Source: Chloroflexota bacterium
GTDB lineage: Bacteria > Chloroflexota > Dehalococcoidia > Lucifugimonadales > Lucifugimonadaceae
NCBI GenBank assembly: GCA_018673955.1
Contig: JABHBJ010000058.1
Coordinates: forward strand, 1 to 61,349
DNA: 61,349 nt
Reading direction: 5' to 3'
The notes beneath the pieces were generated by a model, which made no database searches, was not told where the DNA came from, and saw nothing but the letters and a program-made list of their open reading frames with translations. Shown here piece by piece: positions 35,570 to 43,629 of this stretch. Made by a program: the position numbers and the translations under genes. Position 1 is the stretch's first letter, and every line of letters begins with the position of its first letter.

Positions 35570-36298
35570 ATGGAAAGCAATGCTATAAAGGGTTCGTCAT
35601 TTCGCCAAAGTTATGTAGAGCGTGATCGTATCGAAGAAAATCGATTCGAAGAAGATCGACGTCGACGTATGGGTATGGCTATTGTGATTGTTCCATTCGG
35701 AATAGCAATGGCACTCATCGTTCAATACATCAACATCGTTGTAGCAATCGACGATGCTGATTGGCAGTATGTGCTTCAGCGTCCCAATTTCTCGCACATT
35801 TTGAAACTTTCACCCGCTCCAATTATTGGTGGTGGAGTTTCAATGTTCATTGCAGGATTGATTGCTACTTCAGTAGCTGGTAGGGAAGGGCGCATCCTCC
35901 CGTATTTGATGACCGCGATCATCTTTGCGATCACGATGCCTATATTGGTGAGTACATTGCTACCGGCTAATCTTTTCCTTCTCGAAATAACTGGATTAAC
36001 GTTCTCTGATAACACCCCTGGTGAAGCATTTTCATCGTGGATTTGGAGCACTCCGTTCTTCGTTTTGACTTACGCTATGACAGGTATGAAGCAAGCTATT
36101 TGGGCCGGTGTCGCTTCGGTATTGCTTGCAGCCGGGGTGTTCAAGTTCAATGGTCCGAACAGCGACAGTTTTAGCTTGATTCGTTCTTTGCTGATTACTT
36201 CATTAGTTAGCCTCGCTGTGCTTTTTGGGGTGATGTTCGGTCCGATCGGTATTTTCGAAGTGCTTTTCGATTCGTTCCGAATCACAAAAACGGGTTAG
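35570..36298 (+). CDS. hypothetical membrane protein with five or six TM segments
   Basis: The 242-residue protein has a highly charged cytoplasmic N-terminus (SYVERDRIEENRFEEDRRRR) followed by hydrophobic segments. Examples are GMAIVIVPFGIAMALIVQYI, PIIGGGVSMFIAGLIATSVA, YLMTAIIFAITMPILVSTLL, AIWAGVASVLLAAGVF and SLLITSLVSLAVLFGVMFGP. I do not recognise a family. A 7-1-7 palindrome lies 37 bases upstream, so control by a metal- or peroxide-type regulator is possible. The gene is monocistronic and its base composition is more AT-rich than the genes before 35 kb. Confidence 0.75.
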   Translation: MESNAIKGSSFRQSYVERDRIEENRFEEDRRRRMGMAIVIVPFGIAMALIVQYINIVVAIDDADWQYVLQRPNFSHILKLSPAPIIGGGVSMFIAGLIATSVAGREGRILPYLMTAIIFAITMPILVSTLLPANLFLLEITGLTFSDNTPGEAFSSWIWSTPFFVLTYAMTGMKQAIWAGVASVLLAAGVFKFNGPNSDSFSLIRSLLITSLVSLAVLFGVMFGPIGIFEVLFDSFRITKTG

Positions 36299-36477
36299 AA
36301 TTTTCCGTCTCAAATGCCTTGTCTTTGTTTATGTGACTAATTCCAAAATGCTATCTGTTCATTTATATCGATGAATCGACTTGGATCTCCATTACTGATT
36401 TGATCGACTCGATTTCATGCAGATCTGGCGTTGTTCGCCCCTTTTTCGTACGTTGTACCTGAGATGGAACGTAGGAT

Positions 36478-36612
36478 ATGGGCAGATGTGGGATTGATCT
36501 GAATCAAACTCGATGGCAGATTGCGCAGCTCAACGGGAATTACGAACGCTCTGGCTTTGAATGTCATGCTGCGATTATTGCCACTCACTCACAGTCGCTC
36601 GGTATCCACTAA
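36478..36612 (+). CDS. possible 44-residue protein in a 422-base gap
   Basis: Between 36299 and 36720 the only frame of note runs from ATG 36478 (preceded by TAGGAT) to TAA 36612. It starts MGRCGIDLNQTRWQIAQLNG and ends THSQSLGIH. There is no membrane segment or known motif. A strong hairpin begins 28 bases after its stop, as if terminating it. It may equally be chance; no other gene is seen in the gap. Confidence 0.25.
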   Translation: MGRCGIDLNQTRWQIAQLNGNYERSGFECHAAIIATHSQSLGIH

Positions 36613-36640
36613 TCCTTATTAGACATACTCGTGCAACATA

Positions 36641-36678
36641 CACCCGAAGCAACGCGAGAGTACGTGTTGCTTCGGGTG
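36641..36678. terminator. strong hairpin without U-tract
   Basis: CACCCGAAGCAAC (36641-36653) pairs perfectly with GTTGCTTCGGGTG (36666-36678). Three further pairs (one G-U) bring the stem to 16 with a six-base loop. No T-run follows on either strand. It lies between the convergent ends of the 35570 and 36721 gene regions, so a bidirectional or factor-assisted terminator is the simplest reading. Confidence 0.6.
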
Positions 36679-36720
36679 CTGAGTAGCTAATGGCGAGCGT
36701 TTGTGTGATGACACGCTAGA

Positions 36721-37269
36721 TTAGCCACCGAGAATATCAGCGAGGGCGATACACGAATCGACTGACTGTTCACACAGCATCACCGTGTTCCCGACCACAA
36801 CGAACGCCTTGTATTTTGTGACCGCCGATGAACCAGCGCCTCGATTGCTTGAACCGTACTGACCGCCTTCGCGGAAACTTTGGTCGATTGCTTCGGACGC
36901 ATTATCAAATCCGTAAGTTTTGGCGATCTCGTGCGAATCATAGAAGCGAACCTCGATGTCTTTCGCATTGAAGAAGCCATACCAAATGTCGGTTGCTTCC
37001 GGGACGGTGTCGGTGTCGTACTGCTTGGATTTCTTCCATCCTCCTGCCACGTAATCGTCGAACGTTAGTGACAAGTCAGGGCTGAGAATTCGTGAGACTT
37101 CTGCGAGAGATTCGTCCACTTCTTCAGCTGCAGGTGCTGCTGCGTTTTCGGCGCCGTCGGAGTCAGATGATCCGCAAGCTATTGCCATCGACAAAGCGCC
37201 TACGAGGAGTGTCAGTAGTAGCCAGCGAGAGTGCTTGTCTAAGGATCTGTATTCATTGACGTTCGACAT
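36721..37269 (-). CDS. hypothetical lipoprotein under a Fur-type box
   Basis: The 182-residue protein starts at ATG 37269, which has AAGGA about seven bases upstream. An upstream start at 37332 would overlap the operator and add a non-lipoprotein leader. The signal (WLLLTLLVGALSMAIAC) ends in a lipobox with Cys32. A Ser/Asp/Ala-rich linker follows, then a domain of about 130 residues with FDDYVAGGWKKSKQYDTDTV, ATDIWYGFFNAKDIEVRFYD and a Cys pair (MLCEQSVDSCIAL). No family is recognised. It is exported and membrane-anchored, and the palindrome at 37287-37301 predicts derepression when the metal is scarce. Confidence 0.75.
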   Translation of the reverse strand: MSNVNEYRSLDKHSRWLLLTLLVGALSMAIACGSSDSDGAENAAAPAAEEVDESLAEVSRILSPDLSLTFDDYVAGGWKKSKQYDTDTVPEATDIWYGFFNAKDIEVRFYDSHEIAKTYGFDNASEAIDQSFREGGQYGSSNRGAGSSAVTKYKAFVVVGNTVMLCEQSVDSCIALADILGG

Positions 37270-37286
37270 GTGAGGTTCCTTATGGA

Positions 37287-37301
37287 TGAGAATGATTCTC
37301 A
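37287..37301. promoter_or_regulatory. Fur-type 7-1-7 operator
   Basis: TGAGAATGATTCTCA is a perfect 7-1-7 palindrome differing from the Fur consensus TGATAATNATTATCA only at one compensated position per arm. It lies 17 bases before the ATG of the lipoprotein gene, overlapping the expected leader or promoter. Binding of a Fur-family regulator here would repress the gene. Confidence 0.7.
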
Positions 37302-37473
37302 ACAAGTATGCTATTGGTGGTGAGGTTATCAATTGCGATTAGTTCCCACAATAGTTTTTGAAATGACTAGAGTTACCATTCAATTGGAGTATTGCTTTCG
37401 GGGGGTCTCGTGAGAGAATCAATGTCCCCGAAGCGTGCAGGTTGGAGAATCGTACAGCCTCTCCGCTCACAGA

Positions 37474-37550
37474 GGGCCCGTAGCTCAGTTGGTTAGAGCA
37501 ATCGACTCATAATCGATTGGTCGCAGGTTCAAGTCCTGCCGGGCCCACCA
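37474..37550 (+). tRNA. tRNA with CAT anticodon (Ile2 more likely than elongator Met)
   Basis: The 77-base cloverleaf has acceptor stem GGGCCCG/CGGGCCC and a D-loop AGCTCAGTTGGTTAGAGC. The anticodon loop CTCATAA has anticodon CAT at 37508-37510 on an ATCGA/TCGAT stem. The T-arm is GCAGGTTCAAGTCCTGC, and the CCA end is encoded (37548-37550). The anticodon arm and TTGGTCGC variable region resemble bacterial Ile2 tRNAs, whose C34 is modified to lysidine, but elongator Met is not excluded. It is not an initiator because the acceptor end is fully paired. Confidence 0.95.
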
Positions 37551-37633
37551 ATTACTCGTTCTAACATTGAGCACAGTTGGTTTGAAGACTTCTTTACTTG
37601 GTTGTGAGTAGTGAGCGAAGTACAACAAAGTAT

Positions 37634-38704
37634 TTATTCAGGTCGCGTTCCAGTGACAGCCTCAAGCATCGCCTGTATGTAACCCTGAGCAAAGATCCTT
37701 GATCGGTACCCGCCCCAGTTCCCCGGAAAAGCCGTATCACCAATAATTTCAGGGCAGTGATCGTCCATGAAAACGCCCTGGTATCCGGCGGCGTCATAAG
37801 TCTCCATCGCACGCTTCATATCGACATATCCAGTATTTATGAACTCTTCGTGAAACTTCGGGACAGTGTCCGACACGTTGCGAAAATGGACGTACAAAAC
37901 TTTGTTTCGTTCTGCAAAGTACTTGATCATCTCGTAAATGCCACCATCTCTAGCATCTTCCATTTCCGAAAACGTCCCTTGGCAGAACTCAATTCCGTTG
38001 TACGGACTGTCGACGATCGACGTGAGGCGTTTGTATGCATCGAAGCTTCCGAGAAGTCTTGGGACACCATCTAGATCGGGCACAGGGGGGTCGTCAGGAT
38101 GAATACCAAGACGAATGTCAGCTGATTCAGCTATCGGCGTTATCGTCTTAATCCAGTATTCAAGACATTCCCACATATTTTCTCGTGATGTATCGTATCC
38201 AGAGAGCAACCTCTCACTGGACTGATTTATGTCAACGACTCCAGGCGACGAAATACGCTTTTGCCCTGTTGAATTACTGTCCCAAGCCGTAACGCTAGTT
38301 CCGCCTCTAATGACAGCATTCTGTGATCTCCAGACGTCCATAGGCATCCAGTGATACGCGAAAATTGGTATTCCCGCTCGGCCCATGTCAGTAATTTCAT
38401 CCGCTAACAATTCGATCAATTGGTCACGCTTAGGACCTCCGAATGCTATGTCATGGAATTTAGGATTTGAAATAAAACTGTTCTCGCAAGCGACCAACTC
38501 CAATCCATACGAGTCTGTTCGTTTCTTGAAACTTAGGTAGTCCTCATAGGAATTTCGGTCTTTGTTGTGCGGTTGATCTGTGCCAGGAAGCACGTCTTCA
38601 CCCGGACCACTATAAAAAATAATGTTCTTAACACCCAACTGGACGGACGTTTCAAGAACTTCGTCTGTTGCGTATCTCACAGCCCAGGCATTTTTCACAG
38701 TCAA
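37634..38704 (-). CDS. mannonate dehydratase (UxuA)-like TIM-barrel enzyme
   Basis: The 356-residue protein has the UxuA layout. It has the metal/His segment RLGIHPDDPPVPDLDGVPRL, GIEFCQGTFSEM with the Cys ligand, VLYVHFRNVSDTVPKFHEEF and GVFMDDHCPEII. UxuA removes water from D-mannonate in hexuronate breakdown. The related genes in this region suggest another acid sugar is possible. The end RIFAQGYIQAMLEAV is also typical. The start is a GTG or ATG near 38704. The stop lies 83 bases from the tRNA. Confidence 0.88.
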   Translation of the reverse strand: MTVKNAWAVRYATDEVLETSVQLGVKNIIFYSGPGEDVLPGTDQPHNKDRNSYEDYLSFKKRTDSYGLELVACENSFISNPKFHDIAFGGPKRDQLIELLADEITDMGRAGIPIFAYHWMPMDVWRSQNAVIRGGTSVTAWDSNSTGQKRISSPGVVDINQSSERLLSGYDTSRENMWECLEYWIKTITPIAESADIRLGIHPDDPPVPDLDGVPRLLGSFDAYKRLTSIVDSPYNGIEFCQGTFSEMEDARDGGIYEMIKYFAERNKVLYVHFRNVSDTVPKFHEEFINTGYVDMKRAMETYDAAGYQGVFMDDHCPEIIGDTAFPGNWGGYRSRIFAQGYIQAMLEAVTGTRPE

Positions 38705-38821
38705 TCCTTCTGGTCACCTGAGGTCAATTTGGCTTTTGTTCAAGTGATTTTGGCTTGCAATTTTTATAAGCCAGAAGAGTCAAGTCAGAACTCAACGCTC
38801 ACCGAAAATCCAGTCGACCTA

Positions 38822-38901
38822 AATAAATCTTAAACCTCTGTATTTAAGCTGACATTTCGGTCATTAGAGTCGACCATCTTTCGGTGAAAATATCCCTTCG
38901 A
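38822..38901. repeat. imperfect direct repeat, copy A
   Basis: These 80 bases match 42495-42574 without gaps at 63 of 80 positions. The longest identical runs are AACCTCTGTATTT and TCATTAG. It lies downstream of the coiled-coil lipoprotein gene. It overlaps the 3' end of a minus-strand frame, and the same frame is recognisable in copy B. Confidence 0.75.
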
Positions 38902-39035
38902 AATTCCTGCGGAACATGATCATCTCTAATCAAGTGAACCCTTAGATAAGTTCGAAGCTCGCCTAATGGGGTGCATAAACGACTGACGGCCTCAAAATTA
39001 AAAACCAACTCCCCTGCAAATAGAAATGTAATGAA
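38844..39035 (-). pseudogene. remnant of an unidentified gene (63 codons, no start)
   Basis: In the 447-base gap a minus-strand frame is open from a TAG at 39036-39038 to TAA 38844. It reads FITFLFAGELVFNFEAVSRL, then CTPLGELRTYLRVHL and ends FRRDIFTERWSTLMTEMSA. There is no ATG or convincing start, so it is probably the C-terminal end of a decayed gene. Copy B of the repeat keeps the related RRKILAEIWLTLMI in the same frame before an earlier stop. Family unknown. Confidence 0.4.
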
Positions 39036-39121
39036 CTAAGGATTCAAAGTTCTAGGCAGTCAAAGACCTAGAGTATTGATACAAAAAGCGTTACAGACTC
39101 GCAAGGGAGTTAGGTAGTTAC

Positions 39122-39138
39122 GGCGGTTTAGCACCGCC
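39122..39138. terminator. short GC hairpin after the coiled-coil gene
   Basis: GGCGGT (39122-39127) and ACCGCC (39133-39138) form a perfect six-pair GC stem with a TTAGC loop. It lies 13 bases downstream of the minus-strand stop at 39152. No T-run is seen on that strand, so this is a plausible but not classic terminator. Confidence 0.45.
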
Positions 39139-39151
39139 TTGTATTTAGAAA

Positions 39152-41863
39152 CTAGTTTTCAGATCCAATCTGAGGAAGTCCAATGTCAGGAAGCAGGCTT
39201 TCGAATGCTGCGGAACTTCCACCGGACTTCTCTATTTCTTCAGCTGCAGTTAGTGCACCTGAAATAACGTTTAGGACTCCAAACTCAGCTTGGCGATCGA
39301 GATCTCTAACAGTTATTTCAAGCGCCGATATCTGATCTTTCAATCCACTCTGTTCGCCATAAAGTACGTCAAGGCCTTCCCACTTTGCGGCAATCTGATC
39401 GTCTATTTCTTGTGCCGCAATTTCTAATGGGCGCATTTTTTCTTCCCGTAGGCTGTCTTGCATCCCTTGAAGCTCGGTTATACGTGCTTCACGTTCGTCA
39501 TAGAAAGCGTCTTCCACGTCTTCTCGCTGGTCTTCCACGTCTTCTCGCTTGTCTTCTAGCGCGTACATCCGATCTTCCATGTCACGCTGAATCGTTCGCA
39601 TTTCATCTTCGACATCTTTGCGAGCTTGGTTTGCTTGCTTCTCAGCTTCGTCAAAGCGATTCCTTTGCCAAGCCTCAAATTCTTGCCATGAAGCTTGTCG
39701 CTCTTTATCAGCTTCTCGGGATGCAGCTTCTTGCATTTCCCAACGAGCTTCTTCGAGTGGTTGTCGTTGTTGTTCAAGCGCTTGCCACTGAGTTTGAATG
39801 GTCATTTGCTCTCGATCGATAACCATTTGTTGCTTGCGAAGCGGCCTACGTTCATTATCAATTTCTTTTTGTGCGTCTCGCAACGGAGCAATCTGTTCGT
39901 CTTCGATAGTTCGTATTTGCGAACGGATCTCTTTAGCATTCGCCTCACGTGTTCGATGGTATAACTGTTCTTCTTTTTCCAGTTCACGTGCTTGAGTTTC
40001 TAAATTATTAATCTGGAATTCAAGCTCACCGATAATTCCGGATTTCTCACCCGATCCGAGTTGTTCAGAATCAATTAAAGCTAATTGATTCTGAAGTGTC
40101 TGGTCTGCCTGTTGAACTCTTGCTTCAAGGTCTGATTCGACATTCAAAACATTGACAGATTCTCCAGCTGCACTCACTTTATCGCCGAGCGCTTGAGAAT
40201 CTACTTGGTATTGACTTTCGAGATCTTTCAGTATCGATTCATATTCAGTTTTTTCAGCAAATGCAGCTGTCAGATCAGGATTTACAGCTGCTTCTTCTGC
40301 TGCTGGAGCACTCGACATTTGTTGTTCTAGTGACCTAACTGTCTGCTGAAGATTAGCCGTTTGGCTCTTAGTCGCATCATAAGCCGGATTAGGCTTATCC
40401 TCGGTTACTAGAGTCTCAGGAGTTTCTGACAGTTTTGTATCAGCTTCTGTTACTGCCAGTTGAGCATCATCAACAGCAGCTTGAGCTGTCAAGTAATTTG
40501 GATGAACTATCATCACAGGGTCAGCTCCTGGATTATCAGGATCCGCAGGGCCTTCTATTTCCGCCGGGGTGTTTGCCAACGTTTCCTCGGCCGTCTGAAG
40601 ACTCAAGGCTGCATCGGTGCTCGCCTGTTGTGCTGTTGCAAATTCAGGGTTTGACTCTTCGCTTCCTCTAATTATTGAATCTAGAGTTCCCAGCAGGTCA
40701 TTAGATTCTTGGTATTGCAACCGAGTTGATTCTAATTTAGCGCGAAGTTCATCAGCACTTTCTTGGCCAGAGTCAGATCCGCCACCCATTTCAGAGATTT
40801 TCGCATCAACTTCAGCAATGAGGTTGAGGTATTTTGATCGAGAGTTAGCATAGTCATCGGAGAGAGACGAAATGTTCTTTTCAGCAGCTGCGCCGATGTC
40901 ACTTTGGTCAGACTGGACATAAGCCGCAGATCGTTCCTCGTTTATGGACTGTAGTGTTGCTGAATGTTGATCCTCAGCTGCTCTACGCCTTTCCTCCCGT
41001 TGAACCCAATCGACTTCGCTAGCGTCTTCTTCTGCTTCCCAAGCATCTTGGAGGTCCTCTTGGAGATCTCTAATATTCTCGTAAGCTGCGTCTCTAAGCC
41101 AACCATAATCTATCGATGATTCGGAATCCCAAACACTTTGCTGCTGCCTGTGAAGATCTTCTAGTTGTTCATAAAGCGGATCTATTTGATCTTCCAAATC
41201 AAAACTTCGCTCTTCAATATCCATATGTTTCAGCTGGATTTCCATCCGCATATTAGTGATGGAGGTTTCTGCAGATCGCAACTGAGTCATCTGCTCTTCA
41301 AATGCATCCAATTCAGGGGTAGAGTCCATGCCGGATCGATCAAGTTCCATGTCGGCGTTTTCAAGTTCAACACGTCTGGCATTAATTTCTTCCTCTGCCT
41401 CGTCGAATATCAATTGCGTTTGATCTTCAACATCTTCCCAACGGCTTTCAAAACTTCTCTCTAGGTCTCGCCTTTCCTTATCGAGATCATCGTACTCGTC
41501 CTCGATAGCATCGAATTGGTCGTCTATTTCTTTCTCAAATACTCGCCTTGCTTCATCCTCACCTTGATAGACCATCTGAAATCTATCTTCCATTTCCCGC
41601 TCGAATTCGTCCGCAAGATTACGGCCCTGGTCAACCAATTCATCCCTTTGTTGCTCTAAATCATCGATTTCCTGTTCCAACGGTTCGATTTCAGATTGAA
41701 AATCAGACAATTGATCGAGTAGTGGATCTAATTGTTCTGTCTGTATTCGTAACACCTGCTCTTTAAGGGCAATTGCCTCACCAGCAGCTTCCGTGTCTAC
41801 AAGACCACAAGCACTAAGCAAGATTGAAAATGTTATAGCGGGTAATAGACGCTTGAAGAACAT
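39152..41863 (-). CDS. giant coiled-coil lipoprotein, 903 residues
   Basis: The start at ATG 41863 follows AAGGAAA and gives a clean lipoprotein signal, MFFKRLLPAITFSILLSACG, with Cys19. A start at 41956 would bury this signal. After the Cys nearly the whole chain is charged heptad sequence rich in Glu, Gln, Asp and Arg. The N-terminal coil is at about 30-400 and the C-terminal coil at about 590-870. Between them is a Ser/Ala/Pro-containing region (about 400-580) with two similar units around PEIEGPADPDNPGADP and PETLVTEDKPNPAYDA. No enzymatic motif is seen. Such a protein could form a long rod on the cell surface. It is divergent from a GYD-domain gene. Confidence 0.85.
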   Translation of the reverse strand: MFFKRLLPAITFSILLSACGLVDTEAAGEAIALKEQVLRIQTEQLDPLLDQLSDFQSEIEPLEQEIDDLEQQRDELVDQGRNLADEFEREMEDRFQMVYQGEDEARRVFEKEIDDQFDAIEDEYDDLDKERRDLERSFESRWEDVEDQTQLIFDEAEEEINARRVELENADMELDRSGMDSTPELDAFEEQMTQLRSAETSITNMRMEIQLKHMDIEERSFDLEDQIDPLYEQLEDLHRQQQSVWDSESSIDYGWLRDAAYENIRDLQEDLQDAWEAEEDASEVDWVQREERRRAAEDQHSATLQSINEERSAAYVQSDQSDIGAAAEKNISSLSDDYANSRSKYLNLIAEVDAKISEMGGGSDSGQESADELRAKLESTRLQYQESNDLLGTLDSIIRGSEESNPEFATAQQASTDAALSLQTAEETLANTPAEIEGPADPDNPGADPVMIVHPNYLTAQAAVDDAQLAVTEADTKLSETPETLVTEDKPNPAYDATKSQTANLQQTVRSLEQQMSSAPAAEEAAVNPDLTAAFAEKTEYESILKDLESQYQVDSQALGDKVSAAGESVNVLNVESDLEARVQQADQTLQNQLALIDSEQLGSGEKSGIIGELEFQINNLETQARELEKEEQLYHRTREANAKEIRSQIRTIEDEQIAPLRDAQKEIDNERRPLRKQQMVIDREQMTIQTQWQALEQQRQPLEEARWEMQEAASREADKERQASWQEFEAWQRNRFDEAEKQANQARKDVEDEMRTIQRDMEDRMYALEDKREDVEDQREDVEDAFYDEREARITELQGMQDSLREEKMRPLEIAAQEIDDQIAAKWEGLDVLYGEQSGLKDQISALEITVRDLDRQAEFGVLNVISGALTAAEEIEKSGGSSAAFESLLPDIGLPQIGSEN

Positions 41864-41955
41864 GATTTCCTTAAACCTGAAATAGCTGAATATACATAAC
41901 AAAAGATATATTTTAGGGAGTATGTATTTATGCAACGCTGTTAATAATAGTATCA

Positions 41956-41984
41956 CTTTGGTACTTGATTATTTGGTGCCAAAG
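41956..41984. promoter_or_regulatory. inverted repeat between divergent genes
   Basis: CTTTGGTAC (41956-41964) and GTGCCAAAG (41976-41984) form an inverted repeat with one mismatch and an 11-base AT-rich centre. It lies 92 bases upstream of the coiled-coil lipoprotein start and 82 bases upstream of the GYD gene, a position suited to an operator serving both. The regulator is unknown. Confidence 0.4.
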
Positions 41985-42066
41985 GATGGGTGCTCAAGAT
42001 AACCTGTACGGACCATCGGTAATACATTTGTTTGAAAAACTCTAAAAGCAAAAAGAAGGTAGATCA

Positions 42067-42393
42067 ATGACACAGTTCTTATATCAAGCGACTTACACGT
42101 CAGACTCGCTCGCCACTCAGATCGATAACCCAGTAGACCGCCTTGCACAAGTTGGAGCGACGATAGAAAAATCTGTCGGAGCGAAAATTGTCGGTGGCGG
42201 TTTTTCATTTGGAGATTACGACATTGCTGTCATCATAGATGCGGATGACAAAGAAACAATGGCCGCCATTGCCATTGCAATTGCGGCAGGTGGTGCGATT
42301 AGATCAGCTAAAACTACACCATTGTTGAGTGGAGACGAATGGGTTGCTGCGATGACTAAGGCGTCATCAGTGATTTACACACCTGCCAAATAG
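42067..42393 (+). CDS. GYD-domain protein
   Basis: The 108-residue protein matches the GYD family of small alpha-beta barrel-like proteins. It has FLYQATYTSDSLATQI at the start, GGGFSFGDYDIAVIIDADD with the name-giving GDYD segment, and AIAIAAGGAIRSAKTTPLLS. The biochemical role of the family is not established. An AAGAAGGTAG site precedes the ATG. It is divergent from the giant lipoprotein gene with 203 bases between the starts, and is flanked at its 3' side by repeat copy B. Confidence 0.88.
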   Translation: MTQFLYQATYTSDSLATQIDNPVDRLAQVGATIEKSVGAKIVGGGFSFGDYDIAVIIDADDKETMAAIAIAIAAGGAIRSAKTTPLLSGDEWVAAMTKASSVIYTPAK

Positions 42394-42494
42394 GTTTATC
42401 AGGCACGCTTCACCCACTCATTTGATAACCGTAATCTGATAGAACCATATGGTTTTGTCGAACTCAGAACTCATCATAAAATCTAGCTGACTTT

Positions 42495-42574
42495 AATAAA
42501 TGATCAACCTCTGTATTTGAACAGACAATTAGATCATTAGGGTCAACCATATTTCGGCCAAGATCTTCCTTCGA
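42495..42574. repeat. imperfect direct repeat, copy B
   Basis: This is the partner of 38822-38901 (63 of 80 identical, no gaps). On the minus strand it encodes RRKILAEIWLTLMI before TAA 42529, related to the end of the remnant at copy A. It lies between the GYD gene and the isomerase gene. The two copies bracket about 3.6 kb. Confidence 0.75.
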
Positions 42575-42636
42575 CTTCAGGTTTCATATGAGGCAGATCT
42601 GGGCCAGAAGTTTGAGAAAAAACTATTGGGTTCAGG

Positions 42637-43581
42637 CTAGTCGAACGGCGGTAGGTTTACTCCGAGGATCACTCGTAGGTAGTTGACGTTATGTGCGAGG
42701 TAATCATCGACGGCGAGGTCGAGGTTTCCTCCAATTGCGTCAAAGCCGTCGTCACCTTGTCGTGGGCCGTCCATATCGAACACGACCCAGCCTTTGTAGT
42801 GTTGATCTCGCAGTAGTTTCATCACCGCAGGGAAGTCCACGCCTCCGCCGCCCATGTTGTGGTAAACACTGGCTTTGGCGTGCTGTTCTCGGGTAGGAGT
42901 CGCCGTGTTCCCTCGGTACTTTCCGAATGTGTCCTTCAGATGCACTTCAGCGATTCTGGGGAGATATTCGCTCATGAGCTGGACAGCGTCCATACCGCCA
43001 AGACTGAGGTGACCAGTGTCAGGCGTCATCCACACATAGTTTGGGTCGGTTAGGTCGAGCATGGCCCGAACCTCATGCTCGCGCTCAATCGGACCCCATA
43101 TGTGAGGGTGCGGTGCGAGCCGAACACCCATCTCGATCGTTTGGCGACCGATTTCGTTTAGTGTGTCGGCGATCCTCTTTAGTTCATCGTCGGATGTACC
43201 GCCCTCTGGTCGAGCTCCCATGTTGCACTTGAACATGTCACTGCCGACTGGCTGAAGGAAATCACGTGCGAATGCCACGTGATCGGCAATCGTCTTTGGA
43301 GTTTCTTTCGGGTCGATGAAATTTGTTGATTGCCCTTTTGCACCGTTCGACACATCGATCAGTGTTACACCCGATTCGTCAAACTTCTTTTTCAGCGCAA
43401 GTGGGTCAGCGCGGTGATCTTCGATTTGCTTCGCATATGGCTCGATTCCTTGGAGTCCTAGCGCTGCGATGCGCTTGATACCCCATTCGATCGGGTGCCT
43501 TGCATCCCATAGCGAGCTTGTTGATCCGTACAGGATGTCGGGATTTTCGGGATCGAGAGGACGATGGGATACCGTGACCAT
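42637..43581 (-). CDS. sugar phosphate isomerase/epimerase-type TIM-barrel protein (IolE-like)
   Basis: The 314-residue protein has the AP-endonuclease-2-type barrel. It has GLQGIEPYAKQIEDHRADPL, LAPHPHIWGPIEREHEVRAM with metal His/Glu, VWMTPDTGHLSLGGMD (Asp-x-x-His), IAEVHLKDTFGKYRG and GWVVFDMDGP. Enzymes of this fold isomerise or dehydrate inositols and sugars. It lies 48 bases downstream of the sulfatase gene on the same strand, so desulfated sugar could be its substrate; this is inference. Confidence 0.86.
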   Translation of the reverse strand: MVTVSHRPLDPENPDILYGSTSSLWDARHPIEWGIKRIAALGLQGIEPYAKQIEDHRADPLALKKKFDESGVTLIDVSNGAKGQSTNFIDPKETPKTIADHVAFARDFLQPVGSDMFKCNMGARPEGGTSDDELKRIADTLNEIGRQTIEMGVRLAPHPHIWGPIEREHEVRAMLDLTDPNYVWMTPDTGHLSLGGMDAVQLMSEYLPRIAEVHLKDTFGKYRGNTATPTREQHAKASVYHNMGGGGVDFPAVMKLLRDQHYKGWVVFDMDGPRQGDDGFDAIGGNLDLAVDDYLAHNVNYLRVILGVNLPPFD

Positions 43582-43629
43582 GAGGTACTTTCTCTGGTGG
43601 GGTTGCTGCGGTGACGGAGTATAGCTTTA

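Noticed and set aside
37474-37550. Prophage or island attachment at the tRNA gene
   Set aside because: No integrase lies nearby and no second copy of the tRNA 3' end was seen in the window.
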